Assembly (NCBI RefSeq): GCF_009647605.1
Contig: NZ_WJIF01000001.1
Location: 604,549-668,548, forward strand
Source of the DNA: Agromyces agglutinans
Lineage (GTDB): Bacteria > Actinomycetota > Actinomycetes > Actinomycetales > Microbacteriaceae
Length of the DNA stretch: 64,000 bases
Direction: 5' to 3'
This document shows, piece after piece, positions 55,672 through 63,088 of this stretch; positions within the stretch are counted from its first letter, which is position 1; the number at the start of each line of letters is the position of its first letter. The notes under the pieces were generated by a model. It did not search any database. It was not told the DNA's origin and saw only the letters and a list, made by a program, of their open reading frames with translations. A program made the position numbers and the translations under genes.

Positions 55672-56528
55672 GTGAACCACCGCCGCTCCTCGGGGATGCG
55701 GCCGAGCGCGATCATCGAGCGGTACGCGACGACCGTGACGGCGAGTCCGACGAGCAGCAACGCCGTGCCGACGGGCGTGTCGTAGGCGCCGATCGTCTCG
55801 GGCTTCGTCGCGAGCAGCAGGAGCAGCAGCCATGGCGCGGCGACGCCGAGCCGCGCGGCGTTGCGGATCCACGACTGGCGCGAGCGCACCTCGGCGCGCA
55901 GCGCCGCGTCTTCGCGCAGGTACCCCGAGAGGCTGCGCAGCACGTGGGTCACCTCGCTGCCGCCCACCTCCCTCGCCATGCGCAGGGTCTCGAGGATGCG
56001 ATCGGCCACGGGGTCGGCGAGTCGGTCCTTCAGCCGGTCGAGTGCCGGCCCGAACGCGCCCGTGCGACGGTAGTCGGCGTCGAAGGCGGCGAACGGCTCG
56101 CGCGTGGCGGCCGGGCCGAGCGTGCCGAGGGCGCCGATCGCGTCGGGCAGGGACATGCCCGAGCGCACCGCGGCGACGAGGTGGTCGACGACCTCGGGCC
56201 AGGCCGCCCGGTTGCCCGCCCGGCGACGCACCGCTCGCGAATGAACGGCGGCGGGCACGGCGCCGAGTCCGAGTGCCCCGGCGACGCCGGTGAGCACGAG
56301 CAGCCCGAAGACGGCCTGGGCCACCGCCGCGGCGACGAGCGCCAGCACGACCATGACGGCCAGGATCGCCGGGACAGGAACCGAGCCGAGGCCCGCGAGA
56401 CGCAGTTCGTCGCGGACGACCTGCCTCGAGCCGCCGCGGGACGGCGTCGCGGCGCGCGCCGGCCAGAGCAGCGGCGAGAGCGCGAGCAGGAGGCCGAGCC
56501 CGAGGGTCGCGCCGAGGGCGAGGCTCAT
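55668..56528 (-). CDS. tadB: TadB-like type II secretion F-domain protein
   Basis: A 286-residue T2SSF-domain protein. WPEVVDHLVAAVRSGMSLPDAI and LETLRMAREVGGSEVTHVLRSLSGYLREDAALR are typical TadB. Four to five membrane helices surround the domain. With TadC it forms the membrane platform. The ATG at 56528 overlaps the tadA stop (ATGA). Confidence 0.9.
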   Translation of the reverse strand: MSLALGATLGLGLLLALSPLLWPARAATPSRGGSRQVVRDELRLAGLGSVPVPAILAVMVVLALVAAAVAQAVFGLLVLTGVAGALGLGAVPAAVHSRAVRRRAGNRAAWPEVVDHLVAAVRSGMSLPDAIGALGTLGPAATREPFAAFDADYRRTGAFGPALDRLKDRLADPVADRILETLRMAREVGGSEVTHVLRSLSGYLREDAALRAEVRSRQSWIRNAARLGVAAPWLLLLLLATKPETIGAYDTPVGTALLLVGLAVTVVAYRSMIALGRIPEERRWFT

Positions 56529-57748
56529 GCGGCGAGCACGATCTCTGGGTCGAATCCGGCTGCGCGCAGCTTCTCGAGCCGCCGCGGCCTCGCGTCGGTC
56601 GCGGCCAGCACGCCGTCGCGACGCACGAACACCGGTTCGGCCTCGACCGCGCCGTCGGTCACGCGGCCCGTCGTCACGAGGATCTCGTCGACCCGTCGCA
56701 CGCCCTGGCGGTCGATCGACAGGTGCACGACGAGGTCGATGCAGCTCGCGACGGTCGGAACGACGAACCCGGCGTCGATGTTGCGACCGGCCAGCAGCGG
56801 CAGGGTGCACAGCTTGACGAGAGCGTCGTGCGCCGAGTTCGCGTGGATGGTGCACATGCCGGGAAGGCCCGAGTTCAGCGCGATCAGCAGGTCGAGGCTC
56901 TCGGCCTCGCGAACCTCGCCGACGAGCAGCCGGTCGGGCCGCATGCGCAGGGACTCCTTGATCAGGCGCCGCAGCGTGATCTCGCCGGTGCCCTCGAGGC
57001 TCGGCTGCCGGCACTGCATCTGCACGAGGTCGCGCACGTCGAGGTCGAGCTCGAACGTCTCCTCGACCGTGACGACCCGCTCGCCGGTGCGGGCGTTCGA
57101 CATGAGGGCGTTCAGCATCGTCGTCTTGCCGGTGTGCGTGCCGCCCGAGACGAGCACGTTCGCCCCCGCGAGCACGCCCATGCGCAGGAATTCGGACGCC
57201 TCCCGCGAAAGCGCCCCGAGCTCGACGAGCTGCGGCAGGGTGCGGATGCGTCGCTGGAACCGGCGGATGTTCACCGACCAGTGCGATCTCGTGACGTCGG
57301 GGATCACCACGTGGAGCCGGGATCCGTCGGGCAGCGAGGCATCCACGAAGGGCGAGCTGAGGTCGACGCGGCGACCCGAATGCTGCAGCATCCGCTCGAC
57401 CAGCTCTCGAATCTCCTGATCGCCGAGCACGACGGTCGTGAGCTGGGCGACGCCGTTGCGCGCGATGAACACCCGGGTCGGCCCGTTGATCCAGATCTCC
57501 TCGATGCCGGGGTCGTCGAAGAAGGGCTGCAGCGGGCCGTAGCCGGTGAGTTCGGCGACGACGTCGCGCTCGGTGCCGAGCTCGTCGTGCAGGCCGTCGT
57601 GGGCGCCGCCGAGCGCGAGTTCGTTGTAGCGGCGCACCTCTTCGCGGGCGTATCGCGTCGCCAGCGACTCGTCACGGCCGAGATCGACGCCCTCGCGCAG
57701 CACGCGCGTGCGGACCCGCTCGGCGATGCTGCGCACGGGATCGGACAT
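56525..57748 (-). CDS. tadA: TadA-like secretion ATPase
   Basis: A 407-residue CpaF/TadA-type ATPase: GYGPLQPFFDDPGIEEIWINGP in the N-domain, Walker A GGTHTGKTTMLNAL, Asp box TVEETFELDL, Walker B RPDRLLVGEVREAES and the His box GLPGMCTIHANSAHDAL. It energises pilus assembly. It heads the operon tadA-tadB-tadC-DUF4244-tadE-tadE-tadG. No TadZ or prepilin peptidase is seen nearby. Confidence 0.94.
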   Translation of the reverse strand: MSDPVRSIAERVRTRVLREGVDLGRDESLATRYAREEVRRYNELALGGAHDGLHDELGTERDVVAELTGYGPLQPFFDDPGIEEIWINGPTRVFIARNGVAQLTTVVLGDQEIRELVERMLQHSGRRVDLSSPFVDASLPDGSRLHVVIPDVTRSHWSVNIRRFQRRIRTLPQLVELGALSREASEFLRMGVLAGANVLVSGGTHTGKTTMLNALMSNARTGERVVTVEETFELDLDVRDLVQMQCRQPSLEGTGEITLRRLIKESLRMRPDRLLVGEVREAESLDLLIALNSGLPGMCTIHANSAHDALVKLCTLPLLAGRNIDAGFVVPTVASCIDLVVHLSIDRQGVRRVDEILVTTGRVTDGAVEAEPVFVRRDGVLAATDARPRRLEKLRAAGFDPEIVLAA

Positions 57749-57834
57749 GTCCCAATCTTGCTGACGGCCGGTCGGCGGGTCCCGAATCTCTCCACAGGCG
57801 GCGAGCGACATCGATCACCGACCGCTTCACATCT

Positions 57835-57857
57835 AGTACTTGATCTGTTACAGTACT
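57835..57857. promoter_or_regulatory. PadR operator dyad
   Basis: AGTACT (57835-57840), 11 bases, AGTACT (57852-57857). The dyad ends 4 bp before the ATG of the PadR gene, overlapping its ribosome-binding region, and is the local AT-rich patch, consistent with autorepression. Confidence 0.75.
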
Positions 57858-57861
57858 TCTC

Positions 57862-58308
57862 ATGATCCACAACATGGATGCCGCGTCCACCGGCGGCTCG
57901 CCTGGCGCAGGTTTACCCGGCGCAGGCTCACCCGACGACGGCTCCCCCGGCGCCGCCTTCGCCGCCGACCTCCTCCGCGGCCACACCGACACGATCGTGC
58001 TCGGCGTGCTGCGCCGGCACGACAGCTACGGTTTCGAGATCCACAAGCTGATCCGCGAGGCCACCGGCGGGGCATCCGAGATCAAGGAGGCGACGCTCTA
58101 CGCGAGCTACCGCCGCCTCGTTCGCGACGGCCTCGCCGAGGCGTACTGGGGCGACGAGTCCCAGGGCGGCCGCCGCAAGTACTACCGCATCACCGATGCG
58201 GGCCGTTCCGCGTTCACGCAGAACGTCGCCGCCTGGGTCACGACCCGCGGCATCATCGACTCCCTCCTGGGCACCGAGCCCGGCAGCACGAAAGGCTCCA
58301 AGCGATGA
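57862..58308 (+). CDS. PadR family regulator
   Basis: A 148-residue PadR winged-helix protein: DTIVLGVLRRHDSYGFEIHKLIRE, EATLYASYRRLVRDGLAEAYWGDE and GRRKYYRITDAGRSAF. The first about 35 residues are a Gly/Pro/Ser-rich extension. It overlaps the next gene by ATGA, the usual PadR plus membrane-protein pair, and likely represses both through the dyad before it. Confidence 0.9.
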   Translation: MIHNMDAASTGGSPGAGLPGAGSPDDGSPGAAFAADLLRGHTDTIVLGVLRRHDSYGFEIHKLIREATGGASEIKEATLYASYRRLVRDGLAEAYWGDESQGGRRKYYRITDAGRSAFTQNVAAWVTTRGIIDSLLGTEPGSTKGSKR

Positions 58309-59258
58309 CCACCGACCAGCCCGCCCGCCGCGGCGGCGACATCCACCGGCTCCTCGACGAGGCGTTCGCCGGCCGCACCCTCACGCCCGACCTGCAGGAC
58401 CTGAAGGAGGAGCTGCGCGACAGCCTGCTCTCGCGGTCGGCCGAGCTCGAGCAGGCTGGCGTATCGCCGGCCGTCGCGGCGCGTCGCGCGTTCGACGAAC
58501 TCGGCGACGTGGGCGAGATCCTCGACGATGCGGATGCCTCGGGCCACGCGGCATCCGCCTCGCCGAACCCGAACCCGAACCGCACGACGGTCGCCGAACC
58601 CGCCCACATCGCGGTCGCCCGCCACCGCGTGCGCCCGAAGCCCGCCTTCGTGGTGCGCACCGTGCTGCTCTCGATCGCCGCGCTGGCGGCGCTCGCCACC
58701 ATGCTCATCGGCCTCACGCCGCTGCTCGGCCTCGAGACGTGGGTGCTCATCGCCCTCGCCGTGCTGTTCGGTGCGCTGCTCGGCGTCGTGACCGGCGACG
58801 CGCTGCGCCAGGAGACCACGACGAACCATCCGATGCCCGCCACTCGCGCGTGGACGTTCGGCGCCGCGACCGGCGTGCTGCTCGCCGCCCTCACCGCCGC
58901 CCCCGTCGTGTTCCTGCGACTCGACCCCGCCTGGCTCACCGTGCCCGCGCTCGCCGGCATCGCGGCCATCGCCGTACTCAGCTACCTCGGCGCCACCCAG
59001 ACCAACCGGCACAAGCCGTGGGTGCTGCGCCACCAGCAGGCGACGACCCCCGCGAACCGGTTCGAGGAGGACCCGGCCGTCGCCGCGCGCTTCGGCATCT
59101 ACACCGTCGTCATCTGGATCGTCGCCCTCATCGCCGTGCCGATCGTCGGCTTCACCGCCGGCTGGTGGTGGGCGCTGCTGCCATTGCTCGGCGGGCTCGC
59201 GGTCATGATGCTCGTGCTCGCGCGCATGCTGTTCGGGCACGGCCGCGACGCCGACTGA
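58305..59258 (+). CDS. PadR-paired membrane protein (permease-prefix/HAAS-like)
   Basis: A 317-residue protein. An N-terminal helical region (LTPDLQDLKEELRDSLLSRSAEL, VAARRAFDELGDVGEILDD) resembles the permease-prefix domain, followed by about six membrane helices. It may be a sensor or effector of envelope stress controlled by the PadR. The ATG at 58305 is coupled to PadR. A strong terminator follows. Confidence 0.85.
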   Translation: MTTDQPARRGGDIHRLLDEAFAGRTLTPDLQDLKEELRDSLLSRSAELEQAGVSPAVAARRAFDELGDVGEILDDADASGHAASASPNPNPNRTTVAEPAHIAVARHRVRPKPAFVVRTVLLSIAALAALATMLIGLTPLLGLETWVLIALAVLFGALLGVVTGDALRQETTTNHPMPATRAWTFGAATGVLLAALTAAPVVFLRLDPAWLTVPALAGIAAIAVLSYLGATQTNRHKPWVLRHQQATTPANRFEEDPAVAARFGIYTVVIWIVALIAVPIVGFTAGWWWALLPLLGGLAVMMLVLARMLFGHGRDAD

Positions 59259-59275
59259 ACCGCCTCCGCGCGCGG

Positions 59276-59319
59276 CCCGCGGCATCCGTCACCGCATCGC
59301 GGGCGACGGATGCCGCGGG
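59276..59319 (+). terminator. Terminator after the PadR operon, with inverted GGCATCC/GGATGCC pair
   Basis: CCCGCGGCATCCGTC (59276-59290), a 14-nt loop, then the exact complement (59305-59319): a 15-bp perfect stem containing GGCATCC and its inverse GGATGCC. Confidence 0.88.
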
Positions 59320-59388
59320 CTGCGGAGGTACACTCGTGGCGCCCTACCCCACCGGATGCCACGGCTCCGGCCCCTCCCCTGGAGCAGC

Positions 59389-60714
59389 ATGACCCAGCCC
59401 AGCCGCAGCGCCGGCAGCGCCTGCCCCGACGCGGCAGCAGCAGCCGCGAAGCTCGCCCGGCGCGACCTCGTCGTCGACCTCGCTCGGGTGTGCTGCGTGC
59501 TCCTCGTCGTCGTGATCCACGTGCTGATGATCGGCGTCGGGCTCGATGCATCCGGTGCCGTCGTCGTCTCGCGACCGCTCGAGGCGCAGCCGTGGTTCGC
59601 CGCGGCGACCTGGTTCGGGCAGATCATGCCGCTGTTCTTCGCGCTCGGCGGCTTCACGGCGCTCACCTCGTGGCGGAGCCTCCAGCGGCACGGCGGCGAC
59701 GCGTGGGACTTCGTGCGCGCCCGCACGATGCGGCTGGCCGCGCCCGCCCTGCCTGTCTTCGTGCTCTTCGCCGCCGTGCTCGGCGGCGCGACCCTCGCCG
59801 GCGTCGACCCGGCACTCGTCGACACCATCGCGACCGGGGCGGGTTCGCCGCTCTGGTTCTTCGCCGCGTACCTGCTGGTGCAGTGCCTCGTGCCCGTCGC
59901 CGTTCGGGCCCACGCCCGCGCGAAGTGGCTCGCCCTCGGCGGGTTGGCCGCCGGCGCGGTCGCCGTCGATGCGGCCCGCATCGCCACCGGCATCGACGAA
60001 CTCGGGCTCGTGAACCTCGTCTTCGTCTGGGGCTTCGCCCAGCAGCTGGGCTTCTGGTATGCCGACGGGTGGTTCCGCCGACGCACGGCGCCGCAGCTCG
60101 TCGCCCTCGCGGCTGTCGCGTACCTGCTCGTCCGGTTCGGCGTCGACGCGGGCTGGTACTCCCCCGACATGCTCGTCAACCTGAACCCGCCGACGGTGCC
60201 GCTCGCGCTGCTGGGTATCGCCCAGGTGGCCCTGTTGACCCTGCTGGCGCCGCTCCTGCGCGCCCTCATGCAGCGGCGGGCCGCGCAGGCCGCCGTCTTC
60301 GCGGTCGGCAGCCGCACGATGACGATCTACCTGTGGCACCTGCCGGTCATCGTGGCGGTCGCCGGGCTCACGCTGCTGATCCCGGGTGCGGCGCCCGAAC
60401 CGGCGAGTGCGGGCTGGTGGTGGAGCCGCCCGCTGGTCTTCGTCGTGGTGCTCGCGATCGTGTGGGCCGTCTCGCTGCCGCTGCGGCGCTTCGAGCAGGT
60501 CTCGGTCGCGATCCCCGAGGGACGACGACGTCCGGGCGCGCTCGCCGTCGCCGCCGCGGCGGTGCTCGCGTTCGTGCCGCCCTTCCTCGTCATGCAGCTC
60601 TTCCTCGACCTGCCGATCGCCCTCGTGGGCGTCGTGTTGCTCGCCGCTGCGCTCGTGCTCGAGCGCCCACGCTCGCGCTCCACGGCGCGCTCCTCCTCGA
60701 ACGCTCGCGCCTAG
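59389..60714 (+). CDS. Acyltransferase 3 family membrane protein
   Basis: A 441-residue protein with about ten membrane helices: RRDLVVDLARVCCVLLVVVIHVLMIGV (the conserved R...H of acyltransferase 3), FGQIMPLFFALGGFTALTSWRS, SPLWFFAAYLLVQCLVPV, and TMTIYLWHLPVIVAV. It transfers acyl groups to a surface sugar or lipid. GGAGC precedes the ATG at 59389, which I prefer over 59356. Confidence 0.9.
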   Translation: MTQPSRSAGSACPDAAAAAAKLARRDLVVDLARVCCVLLVVVIHVLMIGVGLDASGAVVVSRPLEAQPWFAAATWFGQIMPLFFALGGFTALTSWRSLQRHGGDAWDFVRARTMRLAAPALPVFVLFAAVLGGATLAGVDPALVDTIATGAGSPLWFFAAYLLVQCLVPVAVRAHARAKWLALGGLAAGAVAVDAARIATGIDELGLVNLVFVWGFAQQLGFWYADGWFRRRTAPQLVALAAVAYLLVRFGVDAGWYSPDMLVNLNPPTVPLALLGIAQVALLTLLAPLLRALMQRRAAQAAVFAVGSRTMTIYLWHLPVIVAVAGLTLLIPGAAPEPASAGWWWSRPLVFVVVLAIVWAVSLPLRRFEQVSVAIPEGRRRPGALAVAAAAVLAFVPPFLVMQLFLDLPIALVGVVLLAAALVLERPRSRSTARSSSNARA

Positions 60715-60729
60715 ACTGAAGCGGCACCC

Positions 60730-60811
60730 GCGGGAGTGGTGAAACCGGTAGACACGCAGGATTTAGGTTCCTGTGCCTTCGGGCGTGAGGGTTCGAGTCC
60801 CTCCTTCCGCA
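60730..60811 (+). tRNA. tRNA-Leu (anticodon TAG)
   Basis: 82 nt. GCGGGAG (60730-60736) pairs with CTTCCGC (60804-60810), discriminator A at 60811. The anticodon stem-loop CAGGATTTAGGTTCCTG gives TAG, and the long variable arm GTGCCTTCGGGCGTG marks a class II tRNA. CCA is not encoded. Confidence 0.97.
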
Positions 60812-60824
60812 CGGAACACGCTTC

Positions 60825-61640
60825 ATGACTCATACCGATCCCACCGCCGCACGGCGGCACCCCCGCGCCCACTGGCTGGCGCTCGTGGGCATCGGCCTCG
60901 CGGCCGGATACCTCTCGGGCCTGTTCGGCGTCGGCGGCGGCACCGTGGTCGTGCCGCTCCTGCTGCTGCTCGGTGTCGACCAGCGCGTCGCCGCGGGCAC
61001 GTCGGTCGCGGCCATCCTGCCCTCGGCGATCGTCGGCTCGATCGGCTACTCCCTCTCGGGAGACGTCGACTGGATCGCCGGGCTGCTCCTCGCCGTCGGC
61101 ATCGTCGTCGGGGCGCAGGTCGGTACGTGGCTGCTCGCCCGACTGCCCCGCGAACCGCTGTTCTGGGCGTTTCTCGGCTTCCTCGGTGTGGTCGTCGTGA
61201 GCCTCTGGATCGTCGTGCCGCAGCGCGACGACACCATCGAACTCGACCTCGCCGCGGGCCTCGCGCTCATTGCAACCGGCGTGGTCACCGGCATCCTCTC
61301 GGGGCTGTTCGGCGTCGGCGGCGGCATCATCACGACGCCGGCGCTCATGTTCGTGTTCGGGGCGAGCGACCTCGTCGCCAAGGGCACGTCGCTGCTCATG
61401 ATGGTGCCCGGCTCGATCTCGGCGACCTTCGGCAACCTGCGCCGGCGCAACGTCGACCTGCGCATCGGCGCCATCGTCGGCCTCGCCGCGTGCGCGGCGT
61501 CGCCCCTCGGAGTGCTCACCTCGCACGCCATCACGCCGTTCTGGTCGAACGTCGGGTTCTCGGTGTTCCTGCTCGCGATCTCGGTGCAGCTGGCCGTTCG
61601 ACGCATCCGGTCGTATCGCGCGAAGCGCGTCGGGGCGTAG
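60825..61640 (+). CDS. TauE/SafE family sulfite/anion exporter
   Basis: A 271-residue protein with eight to nine helices in two repeats, each starting with the family motif: GYLSGLFGVGGGTVVVPLLL near the N-terminus and GILSGLFGVGGGIITTPAL in the middle. It would export sulfite, sulfoacetate or another organic anion. It begins 13 bp after the tRNA-Leu. Confidence 0.93.
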   Translation: MTHTDPTAARRHPRAHWLALVGIGLAAGYLSGLFGVGGGTVVVPLLLLLGVDQRVAAGTSVAAILPSAIVGSIGYSLSGDVDWIAGLLLAVGIVVGAQVGTWLLARLPREPLFWAFLGFLGVVVVSLWIVVPQRDDTIELDLAAGLALIATGVVTGILSGLFGVGGGIITTPALMFVFGASDLVAKGTSLLMMVPGSISATFGNLRRRNVDLRIGAIVGLAACAASPLGVLTSHAITPFWSNVGFSVFLLAISVQLAVRRIRSYRAKRVGA

Positions 61641-61664
61641 ACCGCGCCGTCGGGCTCCACCGCT

Positions 61665-62324
61665 TCAACGCGAGCGCAGGCCTCGCACGAGCAGCCAGAT
61701 GCCGACCGCGACCATGACGAACGGCAGCGTGGCCAGGCTCGTCCAGAGTTGGAACGACCACGGCATCACCGGGGCACTGAACCCGGGGTCGACTGCGGCC
61801 TGGTTCGCCTGGTCGATCCACGACCCGATCGCCTGGAACATCGCGACGACCGCGACCAGGCCCACCGGCACGAGCGTCGCCGTCCACTTCTCCCAGCGGC
61901 GCCAGGCGGCCGACATCCACATCAGCACGAGGCCGACGATCCAGCCGACGAGCGGCACGATGAATCCGCCGAACGCGACGAGCAGCGCCGTGATGACGAC
62001 GAACCAGCCGCGGCTGACCACCGCCGACCCGGCGTCGGTCGCCGCGGACGCGGCCGGCTCGGGCGCGGCCGGCTCGACCCGCGTCGGGCGTTCGGATGCC
62101 ACGCGCGCCTCGAGCCCGGCCCGCGTCTCTGCCGCGATGTGCGCCGGATCGCCGAGCTGCTCGATGCGCGCCGCGGCGGCCGCGGGGTCGAGCCCGTCGA
62201 GATCGCCCGCGACCCCGTCGAGCACGTCGCGCCGGAGCGCATCGGGCACGCCCGCGAGCGCGTCGTCGAGCTCGCGGAGGTAGCCGCGGACCACCTGGGG
62301 CCGGGGGCGGGCGTGGTCGGTCAT
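61665..62324 (-). CDS. HAAS-domain membrane protein paired with PadR
   Basis: A 219-residue protein. The N-terminus (VRGYLRELDDALAGVPDALRRDVLDGV, GLDPAAAAARIEQLGDPAHIA) is a HAAS/DUF1700-type domain; four membrane helices follow (WFVVITALLVAFGGFIVPLV, LVPVGLVAVVAMFQAIG, LPFVMVAVGIWLLVRG). It overlaps the PadR gene stop by ATGA and is probably co-repressed. Envelope sensing is inferred. Confidence 0.85.
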   Translation of the reverse strand: MTDHARPRPQVVRGYLRELDDALAGVPDALRRDVLDGVAGDLDGLDPAAAAARIEQLGDPAHIAAETRAGLEARVASERPTRVEPAAPEPAASAATDAGSAVVSRGWFVVITALLVAFGGFIVPLVGWIVGLVLMWMSAAWRRWEKWTATLVPVGLVAVVAMFQAIGSWIDQANQAAVDPGFSAPVMPWSFQLWTSLATLPFVMVAVGIWLLVRGLRSR

Positions 62325-62653
62325 TCGGGTTCCCTTCCGAGCAGGTCGTCGACGGTGCGGCTGAACTCGGCCCACTGCCCGCGGAACGCGGCGAGCTCAC
62401 GGCGACCGGCATCCGTCAGTCGGTAGTACTTGCGGGTCGGACCGGTTTCGGACTCGCGCTCGAACGCCTCCACGAGGCCGCGGGAGCGGAGCCGCGCGAG
62501 CAGCGGGTAGAGCGTCCCGATGCTCGCCACCAGGCCGTGCTCGCCGAGCGTCTCGGCCAGCTCCCATCCGTATCGGGCACGCTCGCGCAGCAGGCCGAGC
62601 ACGCACTGCTCGGCCACGCCGCGGCGCAGCTGCGCGGTCGGATCGGTCACCAT
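62321..62653 (-). CDS. PadR family regulator
   Basis: A 110-residue PadR: AEQCVLGLLRERARYGWELAETL, ASIGTLYPLLARLRSRGLVEAF and GPTRKYYRLTDAGRREL. Standard short form. The ATG at 62653 lies 10 bp from a perfect operator dyad, and its stop overlaps the paired membrane-protein gene. Confidence 0.93.
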   Translation of the reverse strand: MVTDPTAQLRRGVAEQCVLGLLRERARYGWELAETLGEHGLVASIGTLYPLLARLRSRGLVEAFERESETGPTRKYYRLTDAGRRELAAFRGQWAEFSRTVDDLLGREPE

Positions 62654-62662
62654 GCGGAGACA

Positions 62663-62683
62663 CTATCTTGTGACGCAAGATAG
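62663..62683. promoter_or_regulatory. PadR operator dyad
   Basis: CTATCTTG-TGACG-CAAGATAG, perfect 8-bp arms (62663-62670 and 62676-62683), just upstream of the PadR start. The AT-rich core contrasts with its surroundings; likely autoregulation. Confidence 0.88.
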
Positions 62684-63088
62684 CGGAAGTGCCAGCGCGG
62701 GGCAGCAGCGTGGCAGCGCAGCGACCCTCGAGCCCGACCGGATGCGCGCACGCGACGACACCGCCCCGAAGGGTGCGGTGTCGCCGGTTGCGAATGCCGC
62801 CGCGCGAGTTCTCGACGGGGCCGCCGACGTCTTCGTCGACGCCTCGGATCCCCCGCGCGGCGGGGTGGAACACTGGAAAGCTCCTCCATGAACATACCCC
62901 CTCGGCAGGGCGGCGTCATGTCCCCCGAATGACGAACTTCGCCCCGAGATGAGCGAATCCCCGACTTTCGCGTCATGATCTTCGGAGGCGGTCGTCTGCT
63001 CCGATGGGCCACCGCTTCCGCTCCGCCCACCCCGCCCTGCCCATCCCGTGCCGCCCGACACCACCTGACCCGCCCTGGAGAATCCCCG
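62684..63088. other. 405-bp non-coding region before the sigma factor gene
   Basis: No supported gene. It contains the hairpin at 62756-62783 and a Pro/Gly-codon-like, low-complexity stretch from about 62990. The promoters of the PadR gene (leftward) and the sigma factor (rightward) must lie here, but I see no convincing -35/-10 pair. Confidence 0.5.
62756..62783. other. Hairpin in the PadR-sigma factor intergenic region
   Basis: CGACACCGC (62756-62764) pairs with GCGGTGTCG (62775-62783) around CCCGAAGGGT, whose own CCC/GGG extends the stem. It resembles a terminator or attenuator, yet no gene ends near it, so it may regulate the sigma factor leader. Confidence 0.5.
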
